NCBI GenBank assembly: GCA_005862225.1
Contig: SZXV01000005.1
Span: 85,815 to 149,814, forward strand
DNA: 64,000 bases
DNA from: Chlorobium sp.
GTDB taxonomy: Bacteria; Bacteroidota; Chlorobiia; Chlorobiales; Chlorobiaceae
Direction: 5' to 3'
Position 1 is the first letter of the stretch, and each line of letters starts with the position of its first letter. Shown piece by piece: positions 9,459-18,341 of this stretch. Made by a program: the position numbers and the translations under genes. The notes under the pieces are model-generated. The model saw only the letters and a program-made list of their open reading frames with translations. It was not told the DNA's origin and ran no database searches.

Positions 9459-9723
9459 GGCTTTAGTCTGATAGGGGTGAAGGGCCTTTTCCTCTTCACT
9501 ATTGTTAAAAATCAGCGCTGCATTTGTTTGCAAAGATACAACAAATAATGGATAAGCTGGTGCAGGAGCAGGCTTCATCGTCTCTGAAATATTCTCAATG
9601 TGTCAACCAGTACGTTCGGTTGGGGAAATGCTTTATTTGAGAGCATTTATAGAGAGAACAAACTCTATTTTACTATTTTACCCTTCATAAGGCAATGAAT
9701 CATGAGCATTGAAATATTTCCCA

Positions 9724-10332
9724 ATGGATCGGGAAGCAAATATAAGCGTTACAAAAGCTGAATTTCGGGTCAGGATGATTGCCCGAAGGCGCTCCATACC
9801 TGAAAAATCGAGGATGGATTCAAGCGCTGCCATTGCAGATCATCTTGTTTCTCTGCCTGAAGTTATACTTGCGCATCATATTCATCTGTATCTTTCTATG
9901 ACAAGGCAGGCTGAGGTATGTACGGAATTTCTTGTAGAACGGCTGACAGCAATGGCTAAAAAAATATCGGTACCGGTTATTCGGGATGGCCTTCTCTATT
10001 CCGCACTATTCCATCAGGGGGATGCCGTTGTGCAAGCGCCATTTGGTCAGCCTGAACCAGCAGAGCTCACTCTTGCAGATGAATCACATCTGGATGTTGT
10101 TTTGCTTCCGCTTTTGGCCTTTGATGATCAAGGATATCGTCTTGGATATGGCAAAGGCCATTATGACCGTTTTTTGCGACGACTTTCAGAACAAAAGGTA
10201 AATCCCTTTCGAATCGGGCTCTCTTTTTTTACACAAAAGGTTGAGACAGTCCCTGTCGATATCTGGGATGAACCTCTTGACGCAGTGGTTCATGAACACG
10301 GAATTATTCGATACTTTTCATCTGATTTTTGA
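9724..10332 (+). CDS. fthC: 5-formyltetrahydrofolate cyclo-ligase
   Basis: This enzyme converts 5-formyltetrahydrofolate to 5,10-methenyltetrahydrofolate using ATP. The 202-residue length is normal. The diagnostic C-terminal motif is [15 protein letters not shown], with [12 protein letters not shown] before it and the basic N-terminus [20 protein letters not shown] at 9724 is preferred over an in-frame TTG at 9709. It is the first gene of a run with ppk1, rpiB and a CBS protein, with 8 bases to the next start, so co-transcription is likely. Confidence 0.9.
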   Translation: MDREANISVTKAEFRVRMIARRRSIPEKSRMDSSAAIADHLVSLPEVILAHHIHLYLSMTRQAEVCTEFLVERLTAMAKKISVPVIRDGLLYSALFHQGDAVVQAPFGQPEPAELTLADESHLDVVLLPLLAFDDQGYRLGYGKGHYDRFLRRLSEQKVNPFRIGLSFFTQKVETVPVDIWDEPLDAVVHEHGIIRYFSSDF

Positions 10333-10340
10333 TTTTTACT

Positions 10341-12482
10341 ATGCATACTGGTAATGAAAACAACACCATTGGAGCTATTCCATCACAGGATTTTCTGGAT
10401 ACATCACTCTATGTCAACAGGGAATTAAGCTGGTTTTGTTTCAATCAACGGGTGCTTGAAGAGGCTCTGAATCCTGATGCGCATCCACTACTGGAGAGAG
10501 TCAAATTCATCTCGATTTTCAGTTCAAACCTTGATGAGTATTTCATGATCCGTGTTGCTGGTATTGAAGATCAATATGAAGCTGGTATTCAGGACAGAAC
10601 AATTGACGGCCATACCCCCTATGAGCAGCTCGCAAAGATTCGCTCAATTGTTCTGCAGCAACTCAGACAACGAAATGAGTGCTTTTATCATGATCTGATA
10701 CCAGCGCTACAAAGAGAGAAGATCGAGTTTCATAAAGTTGCTGAATTATCAGCAACCCAACAGCGGGCTTTGAGCCACTATTTCCGCAAAGAGATTTTTC
10801 CGGTTCTTACTCCTTTGGCTTTCGATACAGGCCATCCATTTCCATTTATGTCAAACCTTTCCCTTAATCTCGCTATTGAGCTGGAAGATGAAGAGAACAA
10901 GGCACTGAAGTTTGCCCGTGTGAAGGTGCCGAGTATCCTGCCGAGATTGCTTCGCCTCAATAATATAAGAGGCTTTCATGATGATGACGGAATTATCCGG
11001 TTTATCTGGATAGAAGATCTTATTGAAAGCAATCTTGCGCATCTCTTTCCAAAAATGAGGATTATTCAGTCTCACCTGTTCAGATTGATTCGCGATGCTG
11101 ATATTGAAATAGAAGAGGATGAAGCTGGAGATCTGCTGAAGACTATTGAACAGGGGCTCAGGTCAAGCCGCTATGGCAAGGTTGTTCGACTTGATATTTC
11201 TTCTGAAATGCCTCTTTCTGTCAGAAAATTACTGATCCAAAATCTGGGAATCGCAGAAAGAAATATGTATGAAATAGATGGTACGCTTGGACTTGGCTGC
11301 CTGATCGATCTTTTGAAAATAGAACGACCGGATTTGAAAGACGAACCATTTATTCCCTATAACCGCTTTGAGGAGGAGTCAGCCGCACATATCTTCAGCA
11401 TGATAAAGGCCAAAGATATTTTACTTTATCACCCTTATGACTCGTTTCAGCCAGTCGTAGATTTTCTCAATCAGGCGGCTCTTGATCCAGATGTTCTGTC
11501 AATAAAACAAACACTCTACAGGGTTGGAAGCAATTCGCCAATTGTTGAGGCATTAATGAACGCGGCTGAAGAGGGTAAACAGGTGGCGGTGCTTGTAGAG
11601 CTCAAGGCAAGATTTGACGAAGAGAACAACATTGTCTGGGCTCGGGCGCTTGAGGATGTCGGAGTACATGTTGTGTACGGTCTCCCAAGGTTGAAAACAC
11701 ATGCCAAGCTTACACTTATTGTGCGGAGGGAACAACACAAGCTGAAAAGGTATCTGCATCTCGGCACAGGAAACTACAACCCTGTAACCGGAAAAATTTA
11801 TACAGATTACAGCCTTTTTACAACGAATGAGCAACTGGCCAACGATGTCGCAGAACTTTTCAACGCATTGACCGGATATTCAAAACATACTGGTTACAGA
11901 AAGCTGTTGGTATCACCAATCAACACCCGGAAAAGGATCATTGAGATGATTGAGCGGGAGGCCGAGTGGATGTGCAAGGAAAAGAGTGGACGAATAATCA
12001 TGAAAATGAACGCTCTGGTTGATGCTCAAACTATTCGGGCACTCTACAGCGCATCTTGCGCAGGCGTCAGGATAGATCTGATCGTTCGTGGAATATGCTG
12101 CCTGAAGCCAGGTATTGTCGGAGTGAGTGAAAATATTCGGGTCATCAGCATCATCGGACGTTTTCTTGAACACAGCAGGGCATATTATTTTCATAACGGT
12201 GGCAAGGAGGAGCTGTTTCTCGGCAGTGCGGATATCATGCCAAGAAACCTTGACGATAGGGTTGAAGCTCTTTTTCCTGTTTTCGATAAAGCACTTATTA
12301 AAACGGTAACTTCCGATCTTGATCTGATTCTCCGTGATAATGTCAAGTCATGGGAGATGAACAGCGACGGAAATTACTCACTGATTGTTAATGATGCTCA
12401 GCCAGTAAACAGTCAAGCACTCTTTTTATCCAGGTCTTCACAGAAAAAAGCGTCATTTAAATTTAACGTTAACGAATTATGA
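10341..12482 (+). CDS. ppk1: Polyphosphate kinase 1
   Basis: Polyphosphate kinase reversibly transfers the terminal phosphate of ATP to inorganic polyphosphate. The 713-residue protein has the N-terminal helical domain opening with [19 protein letters not shown], the [19 protein letters not shown] segment, and the two phospholipase-D-like C-terminal domains. The autophosphorylated His is in [18 protein letters not shown], and the second catalytic region reads [22 protein letters not shown] at 10341 follows the cyclo-ligase stop by 8 bases. The stop overlaps the rpiB start (ATGA), indicating translational coupling. Polyphosphate granules are known in green sulfur bacteria. Confidence 0.96.
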   Translation: MHTGNENNTIGAIPSQDFLDTSLYVNRELSWFCFNQRVLEEALNPDAHPLLERVKFISIFSSNLDEYFMIRVAGIEDQYEAGIQDRTIDGHTPYEQLAKIRSIVLQQLRQRNECFYHDLIPALQREKIEFHKVAELSATQQRALSHYFRKEIFPVLTPLAFDTGHPFPFMSNLSLNLAIELEDEENKALKFARVKVPSILPRLLRLNNIRGFHDDDGIIRFIWIEDLIESNLAHLFPKMRIIQSHLFRLIRDADIEIEEDEAGDLLKTIEQGLRSSRYGKVVRLDISSEMPLSVRKLLIQNLGIAERNMYEIDGTLGLGCLIDLLKIERPDLKDEPFIPYNRFEEESAAHIFSMIKAKDILLYHPYDSFQPVVDFLNQAALDPDVLSIKQTLYRVGSNSPIVEALMNAAEEGKQVAVLVELKARFDEENNIVWARALEDVGVHVVYGLPRLKTHAKLTLIVRREQHKLKRYLHLGTGNYNPVTGKIYTDYSLFTTNEQLANDVAELFNALTGYSKHTGYRKLLVSPINTRKRIIEMIEREAEWMCKEKSGRIIMKMNALVDAQTIRALYSASCAGVRIDLIVRGICCLKPGIVGVSENIRVISIIGRFLEHSRAYYFHNGGKEELFLGSADIMPRNLDDRVEALFPVFDKALIKTVTSDLDLILRDNVKSWEMNSDGNYSLIVNDAQPVNSQALFLSRSSQKKASFKFNVNEL

Positions 12483-12907
12483 AAATTGCAGTTGGAAGTG
12501 ATCATGCCGGATTTGAATTCAAAAAAGGGGTGCTTGCATGGCTTGAACGTAACGGTTATCAGTTCAACGATATGGGGCCTTATGATGAGGGATCGGTAGA
12601 TTATCCTGATTATGCCCGAAAAGTTGCAAGTTCCGTTGCTTCAGGAGAGTGCAACTCTGGAATTCTGCTTTGTGGTACCGGTATAGGTGTTTCGATTTCT
12701 GCCAACAAAATAAAGGGTATTCGTGCGGCACTTGCTTGCAATCCAGAATTTGCCACCCTTGCCCGGCAGCATAATAATGCCAATATTATCTGTTTCTCGG
12801 CACGTTTTACCGATATGGCAACAATTGAGCAAAGCCTTTCAAACTGGTTTAACACTGATTTTGAAGGAGGAAGGCATCAACAAAGGGTGAATAAAATTGA
12901 GCAATGA
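12479..12907 (+). CDS. rpiB: Ribose-5-phosphate isomerase B
   Basis: RpiB (LacA/RpiB family) interconverts ribose-5-phosphate and ribulose-5-phosphate. The 142-residue protein shows the N-terminal [13 protein letters not shown] motif, [10 protein letters not shown], the substrate loop with catalytic Cys in [25 protein letters not shown], and the ARQHNNANI segment. Start ATG overlaps the ppk1 stop and its own stop overlaps the next start by ATGA, so the three genes are translationally coupled. Confidence 0.95.
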   Translation: MKIAVGSDHAGFEFKKGVLAWLERNGYQFNDMGPYDEGSVDYPDYARKVASSVASGECNSGILLCGTGIGVSISANKIKGIRAALACNPEFATLARQHNNANIICFSARFTDMATIEQSLSNWFNTDFEGGRHQQRVNKIEQ

Positions 12908-13581
12908 TTGTAAGTGAATTAATAGCTGATAGTCTTGATACAACCTCTCCGGTTTTTGGGAGTGCAGAGCTGGTTGAGCAGGTTTTTTCACTGATGCAGC
13001 GGAGGGGGGTTGAATACGCTCCGGTACTGCACGAAAGGCAAGTAGAGGCCGTGGTATCTCTCTCTGATCTTTTGCCGTTACAGAAGTCAAATAAACCGCT
13101 CAAAGAACTGAAACTTAAAAAAGCCGAAAGCATCGGGCTTCATGAGCACCTCTTTGATATTTTTCCGAAGGTATGTTCACTGCCTGGCACAATTATTCCA
13201 GTATCTGATAAAGATGGGCACTTTGTTGGTGTTGTAGATAAAACGCTATTCTTTAAACAGATTGGCGCTGTTTTTCATTTGGGTGCAGAAGAGGTGACCC
13301 TCGAACTTGATGTTCCGTTTTATGACTTCAAACTTTCAGAAGTTGTAGCGACACTCGAAAAAAACGACGCCACCGTTTTGAGCTTCGGCATGTATGAGAC
13401 AGTTGTGCCCGGCAAAGGCAAGGTTATTACCTTCAGGCTTCAAACTCATGACCTCTTTCGTCTGATCAAAAATTTTGAAAATTACGGCTATCAGATTCGA
13501 TATGCATCACCTTTGTTCAAAGAAAAAGATGATGAAATGAGAGAAAAAGCATTGGAAGTTATGCGTTTTATGGAGATGTAG
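12904..13581 (+). CDS. CBS-domain protein
   Basis: A 225-residue protein with a tandem CBS pair in the first ~125 residues (VEQVFSLMQRRGVEYAPVLHE..VEAVVSLSDLL and IIPVSDKDGHFVGVVDKTLFF) and a C-terminal ~100 residues that look like an ACT-type fold (VEKND-like VVATLEKNDATVLSFGMYE, then ITFRLQTHDLFRLIKNFENYGYQIRY). CBS pairs usually bind adenosine nucleotides. A CBS plus ACT-like arrangement suggests a small-ligand sensor, perhaps of nucleotide charge. Start ATG overlaps the rpiB stop. Its coupling to ppk1 and rpiB fits a role in energy or phosphate status, which is inference. Confidence 0.8.
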   Translation: MIVSELIADSLDTTSPVFGSAELVEQVFSLMQRRGVEYAPVLHERQVEAVVSLSDLLPLQKSNKPLKELKLKKAESIGLHEHLFDIFPKVCSLPGTIIPVSDKDGHFVGVVDKTLFFKQIGAVFHLGAEEVTLELDVPFYDFKLSEVVATLEKNDATVLSFGMYETVVPGKGKVITFRLQTHDLFRLIKNFENYGYQIRYASPLFKEKDDEMREKALEVMRFMEM

Positions 13582-13678
13582 GGCTTTTAACCGGTTATCA
13601 ATCATACCGGAAAAATATAGTGCATGGGTGGTCATTGACATCCAAAAAAAATGGCAAATTGAAAACGTTAAGGGTAGC

Positions 13679-14902
13679 ATGAATACAGAATCCTCATTCG
13701 ATTTTTCCGGCCAGATTCGGGCAAGAGCGGCAGAAGTTTTTTCGGAAGTTGTCTCTTTGCGCAGGGAGATTCATCGTCATCCCGAACTCTCTTACGAAGA
13801 GGTAAAAACCACAGCTCTTATTACCGATTTTCTTCTTCATCTCGGCATCACACCTGAACCGCCAATGCTTCACACCGGGGTTGTGGCAGTGATCAGGGGA
13901 GGGAAAAAGGCCTCTTCCGGACATCATCTGGTTGCATTACGTGCGGATATTGATGCGCTGCCTCTTAACGAAGAGAATCAACACGGCTTCTGTTCTGTTG
14001 AGTCAGGAAAAATGCATGCCTGTGGTCATGATATGCACACCGCAATGCTTCTTGGCGCAGCAAAAATTCTTTCAGAAATGAAAGAACAGTTGCCTGGCGA
14101 TGTGCTTCTCATTTTTCAGCCAGCAGAGGAAAAAGCTCCTGGTGGTGCCAAACCATTTCTTGAAGCTGGTCTTTTCGAAAGATTCAAGCCATCAGTTATT
14201 ATCGGCCAGCACTGTTTTCCCAATGTTGAGACCGGAAAAGTTGCTTTGTGCAAGGGAAGTTTTATGGCCGCAGCAGATGAACTTTATTTTAAAGTAACAG
14301 GACAGGGTGGTCATGCTTCAGCTCCTCATAAAGCGGCTGATCCTGTTCTTGCCGCAGCTCATATTATTACCGCTGCACAGCATCTCGTCAGTCGAGTTGC
14401 TCCTCCCCATGAACCAGCAGTTGTTTCGATAGCGTCAATTCATGGCGGCAATGCCACGAATGTAATTCCAAGACAGGTGACCATGTCAGGAACGATGAGA
14501 ACTATGAATGAGGAGCTGCGATCTCTCCTTCAGGAAAGACTTTGCCTGATGGTCGAACATGTTGCCGCAGGACTTGGTGTTGAGGCTGAAGTGGAAATCA
14601 GGAAAGGGTATCCGGTGCTTTTTAACAATCCTGATGTGACTGAAAAAGCTGAGATGATTTGCACCGAGTATCTTGGCAGCACAAATGTGCTCACGAGTGA
14701 ACCCATCATGACCGCTGAAGATTTTGCTTATTACCTTCAGGAGTGTCCGGGGACTTTCTGGCAGATCGGAACTGGAGTTGAAAATAAAGACAAAAACAAC
14801 ACCTTGCACTCGCCAACCTTCAATCCTGAAGAGCGTTCTCTCGAAACTGGAAGCGGCCTGCTTGCATACGCCGCATTCCGGTTTCTTGAGCTTCTAAACT
14901 GA
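13679..14902 (+). CDS. M20 family amidohydrolase (N-acyl amino acid/hippurate hydrolase-like)
   Basis: A 407-residue metalloamidase of the M20D group, which removes acyl groups from N-acyl amino acids or related compounds. Seen motifs are SLRREIHRHPELSYEE at the N-terminus, ALRADIDALPLNEE, the metal-binding GKMHACGHDMHTAMLLGAA, FQPAEEKAPGGAKP with the catalytic Glu, IIGQHCFPNVETGKV, and GGHASAPHKAADPV in the lid domain. ATG at 13679 follows an AAGGG ribosome-binding site; a GTG at 13628 would extend it without family support. Convergent with the aldolase gene, with stops 2 bases apart. Confidence 0.88.
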   Translation: MNTESSFDFSGQIRARAAEVFSEVVSLRREIHRHPELSYEEVKTTALITDFLLHLGITPEPPMLHTGVVAVIRGGKKASSGHHLVALRADIDALPLNEENQHGFCSVESGKMHACGHDMHTAMLLGAAKILSEMKEQLPGDVLLIFQPAEEKAPGGAKPFLEAGLFERFKPSVIIGQHCFPNVETGKVALCKGSFMAAADELYFKVTGQGGHASAPHKAADPVLAAAHIITAAQHLVSRVAPPHEPAVVSIASIHGGNATNVIPRQVTMSGTMRTMNEELRSLLQERLCLMVEHVAAGLGVEAEVEIRKGYPVLFNNPDVTEKAEMICTEYLGSTNVLTSEPIMTAEDFAYYLQECPGTFWQIGTGVENKDKNNTLHSPTFNPEERSLETGSGLLAYAAFRFLELLN

Positions 14903-14904
14903 CA

Positions 14905-15879
14905 TTATGCTTTTCCGTCAGATCCAAGAACATTGATGATCTTGTGGACGTAAAGTTTTTTGAGTGCATCACGAGCAGGCCCAAGGTATTTTCTTGGATC
15001 AAACTCTTCGGGTTTTTCGTCAAACACCTTGCGGATTGCAGCAGTCATCGCAAGACGTCCATCTGAGTCGATATTGATTTTACAAACGGCAGACTTGGCG
15101 GCAAGGCGAAGCTGATCTTCACTGATACCAATAGCATCCTTCAGTTTTCCTCCATGCTCATTGATGGTCTTAACCAGATCTTGTGGAACAGAAGAGGATC
15201 CATGCAGGACAATAGGAAATCCCGGAATACGCTGTTCAATTTCTGTAAGAATATCAAGGCGGATTTTCGGGTCTTCGCCGGGCTTGAACTTGAATGCGCC
15301 GTGAGAGGTGCCAATGGAAATGGCGAGACTGTCAACTCCTGTTTTTGCAACGAAATCCTCAACCTCTTCAGGCTGTGTGTAGGTATGGTGCGCGGCCGAG
15401 ACCTCGTCTTCAATTCCTGCCAGAACGCCAAGTTCACCCTCAACAGTAACATCATATTGATGAGCATACTCAACAACTTTTTTGGTCAATGCGACATTCT
15501 CTTCATAAGAAAGATGGGAGCCATCGATCATAACGGAAGAAAATCCCGATTCAATGCAGTCGACGCAAAGCTCAAAGCTGTCTCCATGATCAAGGTGAAG
15601 CACAATCGGAATTGGAGAACCGAGTTCATCGGCATAGGCAACAGCTCCCTGTGCAAGGTAACGAAGCAGGGTTTCGTTCGCATAGTTTCTGGCACCTTTG
15701 GAAACCTGCAGAATAACTGGTGATTTGGTTTCTGCGCAAGCAAGGATGATGGCCTGCATCTGTTCGAGATTATTGAAGTTATATGCAGGAATGGCGTAAC
15801 CACCTGTGACGGCTTTAGAAAAAAGCTCACGGCTGTTGACCAATCCAAGTTCTTTATAACTTATTTTCTTTTTTTGCAT
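14905..15879 (-). CDS. fba: Class II fructose-bisphosphate aldolase
   Basis: This zinc-dependent aldolase joins or splits fructose-1,6-bisphosphate, in a green sulfur bacterium mainly in gluconeogenesis after CO2 fixation. The 324-residue protein has AIPAYNFNNLEQMQAII, the zinc-binding and catalytic segment IPIVLHLDHGDSFELC, SVMIDGSHLSYEENV, EGELGVLAGIED, AISIGTSHGAFKF and IVLHGSSSVP. A good GGAGAG ribosome-binding site lies 5-10 bases before the ATG. It is divergent from the first Prc protease gene. Confidence 0.93.
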   Translation of the reverse strand: MQKKKISYKELGLVNSRELFSKAVTGGYAIPAYNFNNLEQMQAIILACAETKSPVILQVSKGARNYANETLLRYLAQGAVAYADELGSPIPIVLHLDHGDSFELCVDCIESGFSSVMIDGSHLSYEENVALTKKVVEYAHQYDVTVEGELGVLAGIEDEVSAAHHTYTQPEEVEDFVAKTGVDSLAISIGTSHGAFKFKPGEDPKIRLDILTEIEQRIPGFPIVLHGSSSVPQDLVKTINEHGGKLKDAIGISEDQLRLAAKSAVCKINIDSDGRLAMTAAIRKVFDEKPEEFDPRKYLGPARDALKKLYVHKIINVLGSDGKA

Positions 15880-16035
15880 TGAAAGCTCTCCTTTTATTTA
15901 TTATTATATGCAGTAGTTTTTCGCAGGGTGCCATTCTCTAATGACTTCTTATGCGTAACGCAATATATGTATATTAGTCTTCTCATTCAAAACAGCTTTT
16001 CACTGCACGTCGAACCATTGACCTCATAGATTAAC

Positions 16036-18102
16036 ATGTATAGAAAAAGTTTGCTTCTCATTATTATTGTTTTGGGAAGCAATGTGCCGTTATGTGCCAA
16101 TAATATTGTAAAATCTGCTCCATCTCTTACTGTTGTCACGTTCAGGCCAACTGCTGCCAACGAGGAAGCGGGCAAATATATCACAAAAACTCTTCTCCAA
16201 AGTCACTATAGAAAAATATCGGTCAACGACTCTCTTTCCCAACAGATTTTTAATCGCTTTATAGATAATCTGGACGGAAGCAAAAGCTATTTTGTGGCAA
16301 GTGAAGTCGAAAGTCTCAGGAAAATTTTTGGAAATCGTCTTGATGACGATTTTCTGGCGGGCAAGTCAAATTCAGGCTTTGGCATCTACAACTTTTTTCT
16401 TAAGCGGGCGAAAGAGAAGATGCGCTTTATGAAAGCAACTGCCGATACTGTCCGGTTTAACTTTTCGACTCCGGAAACGCTTGACCTTGACCGTAAAACA
16501 GATCCCTGGCCTGCCGACAGGCTTCAGCTTACTGATCTGTGGAAAAAAGAGCTGAAATACCAGTGGATAAACCTGAAATATTCCGGTGAAAGCAGCAAGA
16601 CCATTCGGGGAACTCTTGCCAAAAGTTTTACAAACCGCCTGAATCTTCTCAATCGCCAGAAACCGGATGATGCTTTTCAGGCATATACTTATGCGCTGAC
16701 AACCTCTTTTGATCCTCATACAAGCTATCTGTCGCCGGATGAGTACGAAAACTTTCAGATAGACATGAGTCGTTCCCTTGAGGGCATTGGCGCAAAACTT
16801 CAGACTGAAAGCGAGTTTACCGTTGTTAATGAAGTTATTCCCGGAGGCCCTGCATTCAAAAGCAGTTTACTGAAAAAAGGTGATAAAATTATCGGTGTTG
16901 GCCAGGGGCAAACCGGTGAAATTATTGATGTTTCAGGATGGCGCATCTCCGATGTTGTAAAACTTATCCGGGGAAGAAAAAACACTGTCGTGCGCCTGAA
17001 TGTTATTCCTTCAAGCCAGGGAGGCAGAGGCCCTGCCAAAATAGTTCAACTCGTGCGTGAAAAGATTAATCTGGAAGAGCAGGCTGCCAAAAAAAGCATT
17101 ATTCTGCAAAATGGTCAGAAAATTGGTGTTATCACAATACCATCATTTTATCTTGATTTCGAAGGCCAGCAACAAAATACCGGAAACTACAACAGTACCA
17201 GCCGTGATGTAGCAAGAATTATTAACGAATTGAACACCGAACATGTTGAGGGTATTGTCATTGACCTTCGTGATAATGGTGGCGGTTCGCTTGAGGAGTC
17301 AGTAAATGTGACTGGTCTGTTTATTCCAACAGGCCCCGTTGTACAGATCAGCAATTCAACCGGAGGAAAAATGGTACTCCGGGATGAAGACAGAAGGGTG
17401 CTCTATACTGGGCCGCTTGCTGTGCTTGTCAATCGTTACAGCGCATCTGCCTCCGAAATTTTTGCTGCGGCTATTCAGGATTACAGCCGTGGGGTTATCA
17501 TAGGCGAAAGAACCTTCGGCAAAGGAACAGTTCAAAGTATTATAAAGCTTGTAAGGCCGTTCTCTTTTTTTGGTAAAAGCCCTGAACTTGGGCAGATCAA
17601 ACTTACGATTGCCAAGTTTTACCGGATTTCCGGGGGCAGTACCCAGCATAAAGGAGTTGTGCCGGATATTTCAATTCCTTCGATGATTGATACAGCTCTT
17701 GTTGGAGAGGATACCTATTCCAGCAGTTTGCCATGGAGTACCATATCTCAGGCTTTTTATCGTCCAACATCTGAGATAAGTCAGGAAGAGATTGGCCTTC
17801 TTCGCCAAAAACAGCAGGAAAGATCATCAAAAAATCGTATCTACCAGGCCTATCTCCATGATCTGAATATTCTTAACCGAATTCGAAAAAAAAGAACGAT
17901 ATCGCTCCAGGATTCCACCTTTAAATCGGACATAGAAACGATAAAACACATTGAAAAGCTATGGGTACAGGAGCCGGATTCTACCAAAAACCTGAATAAG
18001 GATGTTCTGCTCAATCAGTCTGTGGCCATTGTTTCAGATATAGCAGAACTCAAAAAAGTACAGCGGCAAACTGTTATCAGAGCGCTTCCTTCGTTGAACT
18101 GA
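16036..18102 (+). CDS. Prc/Tsp-type C-terminal processing protease, copy 1
   Basis: A 688-residue periplasmic S41 protease close in length to E. coli Prc (Tsp). It has a signal peptide (MYRKSLLLIIIVLGSNVPLCA), an N-terminal helical region, a PDZ domain around residues 255-320 ([30 protein letters not shown]), and the protease core. The serine/lysine dyad is Ser471 in [13 protein letters not shown] and Lys496 in [26 protein letters not shown] is also typical. Such enzymes trim or degrade proteins from the C-terminus, including lipoproteins and cell-wall hydrolases. It is the first of two tandem paralogs with the same length and near-identical blocks. Confidence 0.93.
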   Translation: MYRKSLLLIIIVLGSNVPLCANNIVKSAPSLTVVTFRPTAANEEAGKYITKTLLQSHYRKISVNDSLSQQIFNRFIDNLDGSKSYFVASEVESLRKIFGNRLDDDFLAGKSNSGFGIYNFFLKRAKEKMRFMKATADTVRFNFSTPETLDLDRKTDPWPADRLQLTDLWKKELKYQWINLKYSGESSKTIRGTLAKSFTNRLNLLNRQKPDDAFQAYTYALTTSFDPHTSYLSPDEYENFQIDMSRSLEGIGAKLQTESEFTVVNEVIPGGPAFKSSLLKKGDKIIGVGQGQTGEIIDVSGWRISDVVKLIRGRKNTVVRLNVIPSSQGGRGPAKIVQLVREKINLEEQAAKKSIILQNGQKIGVITIPSFYLDFEGQQQNTGNYNSTSRDVARIINELNTEHVEGIVIDLRDNGGGSLEESVNVTGLFIPTGPVVQISNSTGGKMVLRDEDRRVLYTGPLAVLVNRYSASASEIFAAAIQDYSRGVIIGERTFGKGTVQSIIKLVRPFSFFGKSPELGQIKLTIAKFYRISGGSTQHKGVVPDISIPSMIDTALVGEDTYSSSLPWSTISQAFYRPTSEISQEEIGLLRQKQQERSSKNRIYQAYLHDLNILNRIRKKRTISLQDSTFKSDIETIKHIEKLWVQEPDSTKNLNKDVLLNQSVAIVSDIAELKKVQRQTVIRALPSLN

Positions 18103-18118
18103 TCAATAAATTTTGCCT

Positions 18119-18271
18119 ATGCTCGAAACTTTTGAGGCAATTCCGCTGCTTCGGCAAGCTTATATAGGGAAGCTTTCGCCTTTTCCCTTTACCAACGGGA
18201 ATTTTTCTCCTTTGCGTCTGGATATCGATTTTTTGGTTTTTTTGAACTCATCACCTCTTCTCTCTCATTAG
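18119..18271 (+). CDS. Possible 50-aa ORF between the two proteases
   Basis: In the 239-base gap between the two protease genes there is an ATG-to-TAG frame of 50 residues beginning MLETFEAIPLLRQAYIGK. It starts 16 bases after the first protease stop. There is no clear ribosome-binding site and I recognise no family. It may be a real small protein, a remnant left by the duplication, or chance. Confidence 0.22.
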   Translation: MLETFEAIPLLRQAYIGKLSPFPFTNGNFSPLRLDIDFLVFLNSSPLLSH

Positions 18272-18341
18272 AGACCATGATCTTGTTGTGATGGAGAGAC
18301 AGTTTCATTATTTTGAACAGAACTTATAATATCACCCTACA

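Noticed and set aside
9045..9548. A 167-residue plus-strand frame antisense to pyrC
   Set aside because: Overlaps the metal-binding N-terminal part of dihydroorotase on the other strand; composition not protein-like.
13582..13627. Inverted repeat CCGGT..ACCGG after the CBS gene considered as a terminator
   Set aside because: The stem is only five bases and on the plus strand it is followed by A residues, not T residues.
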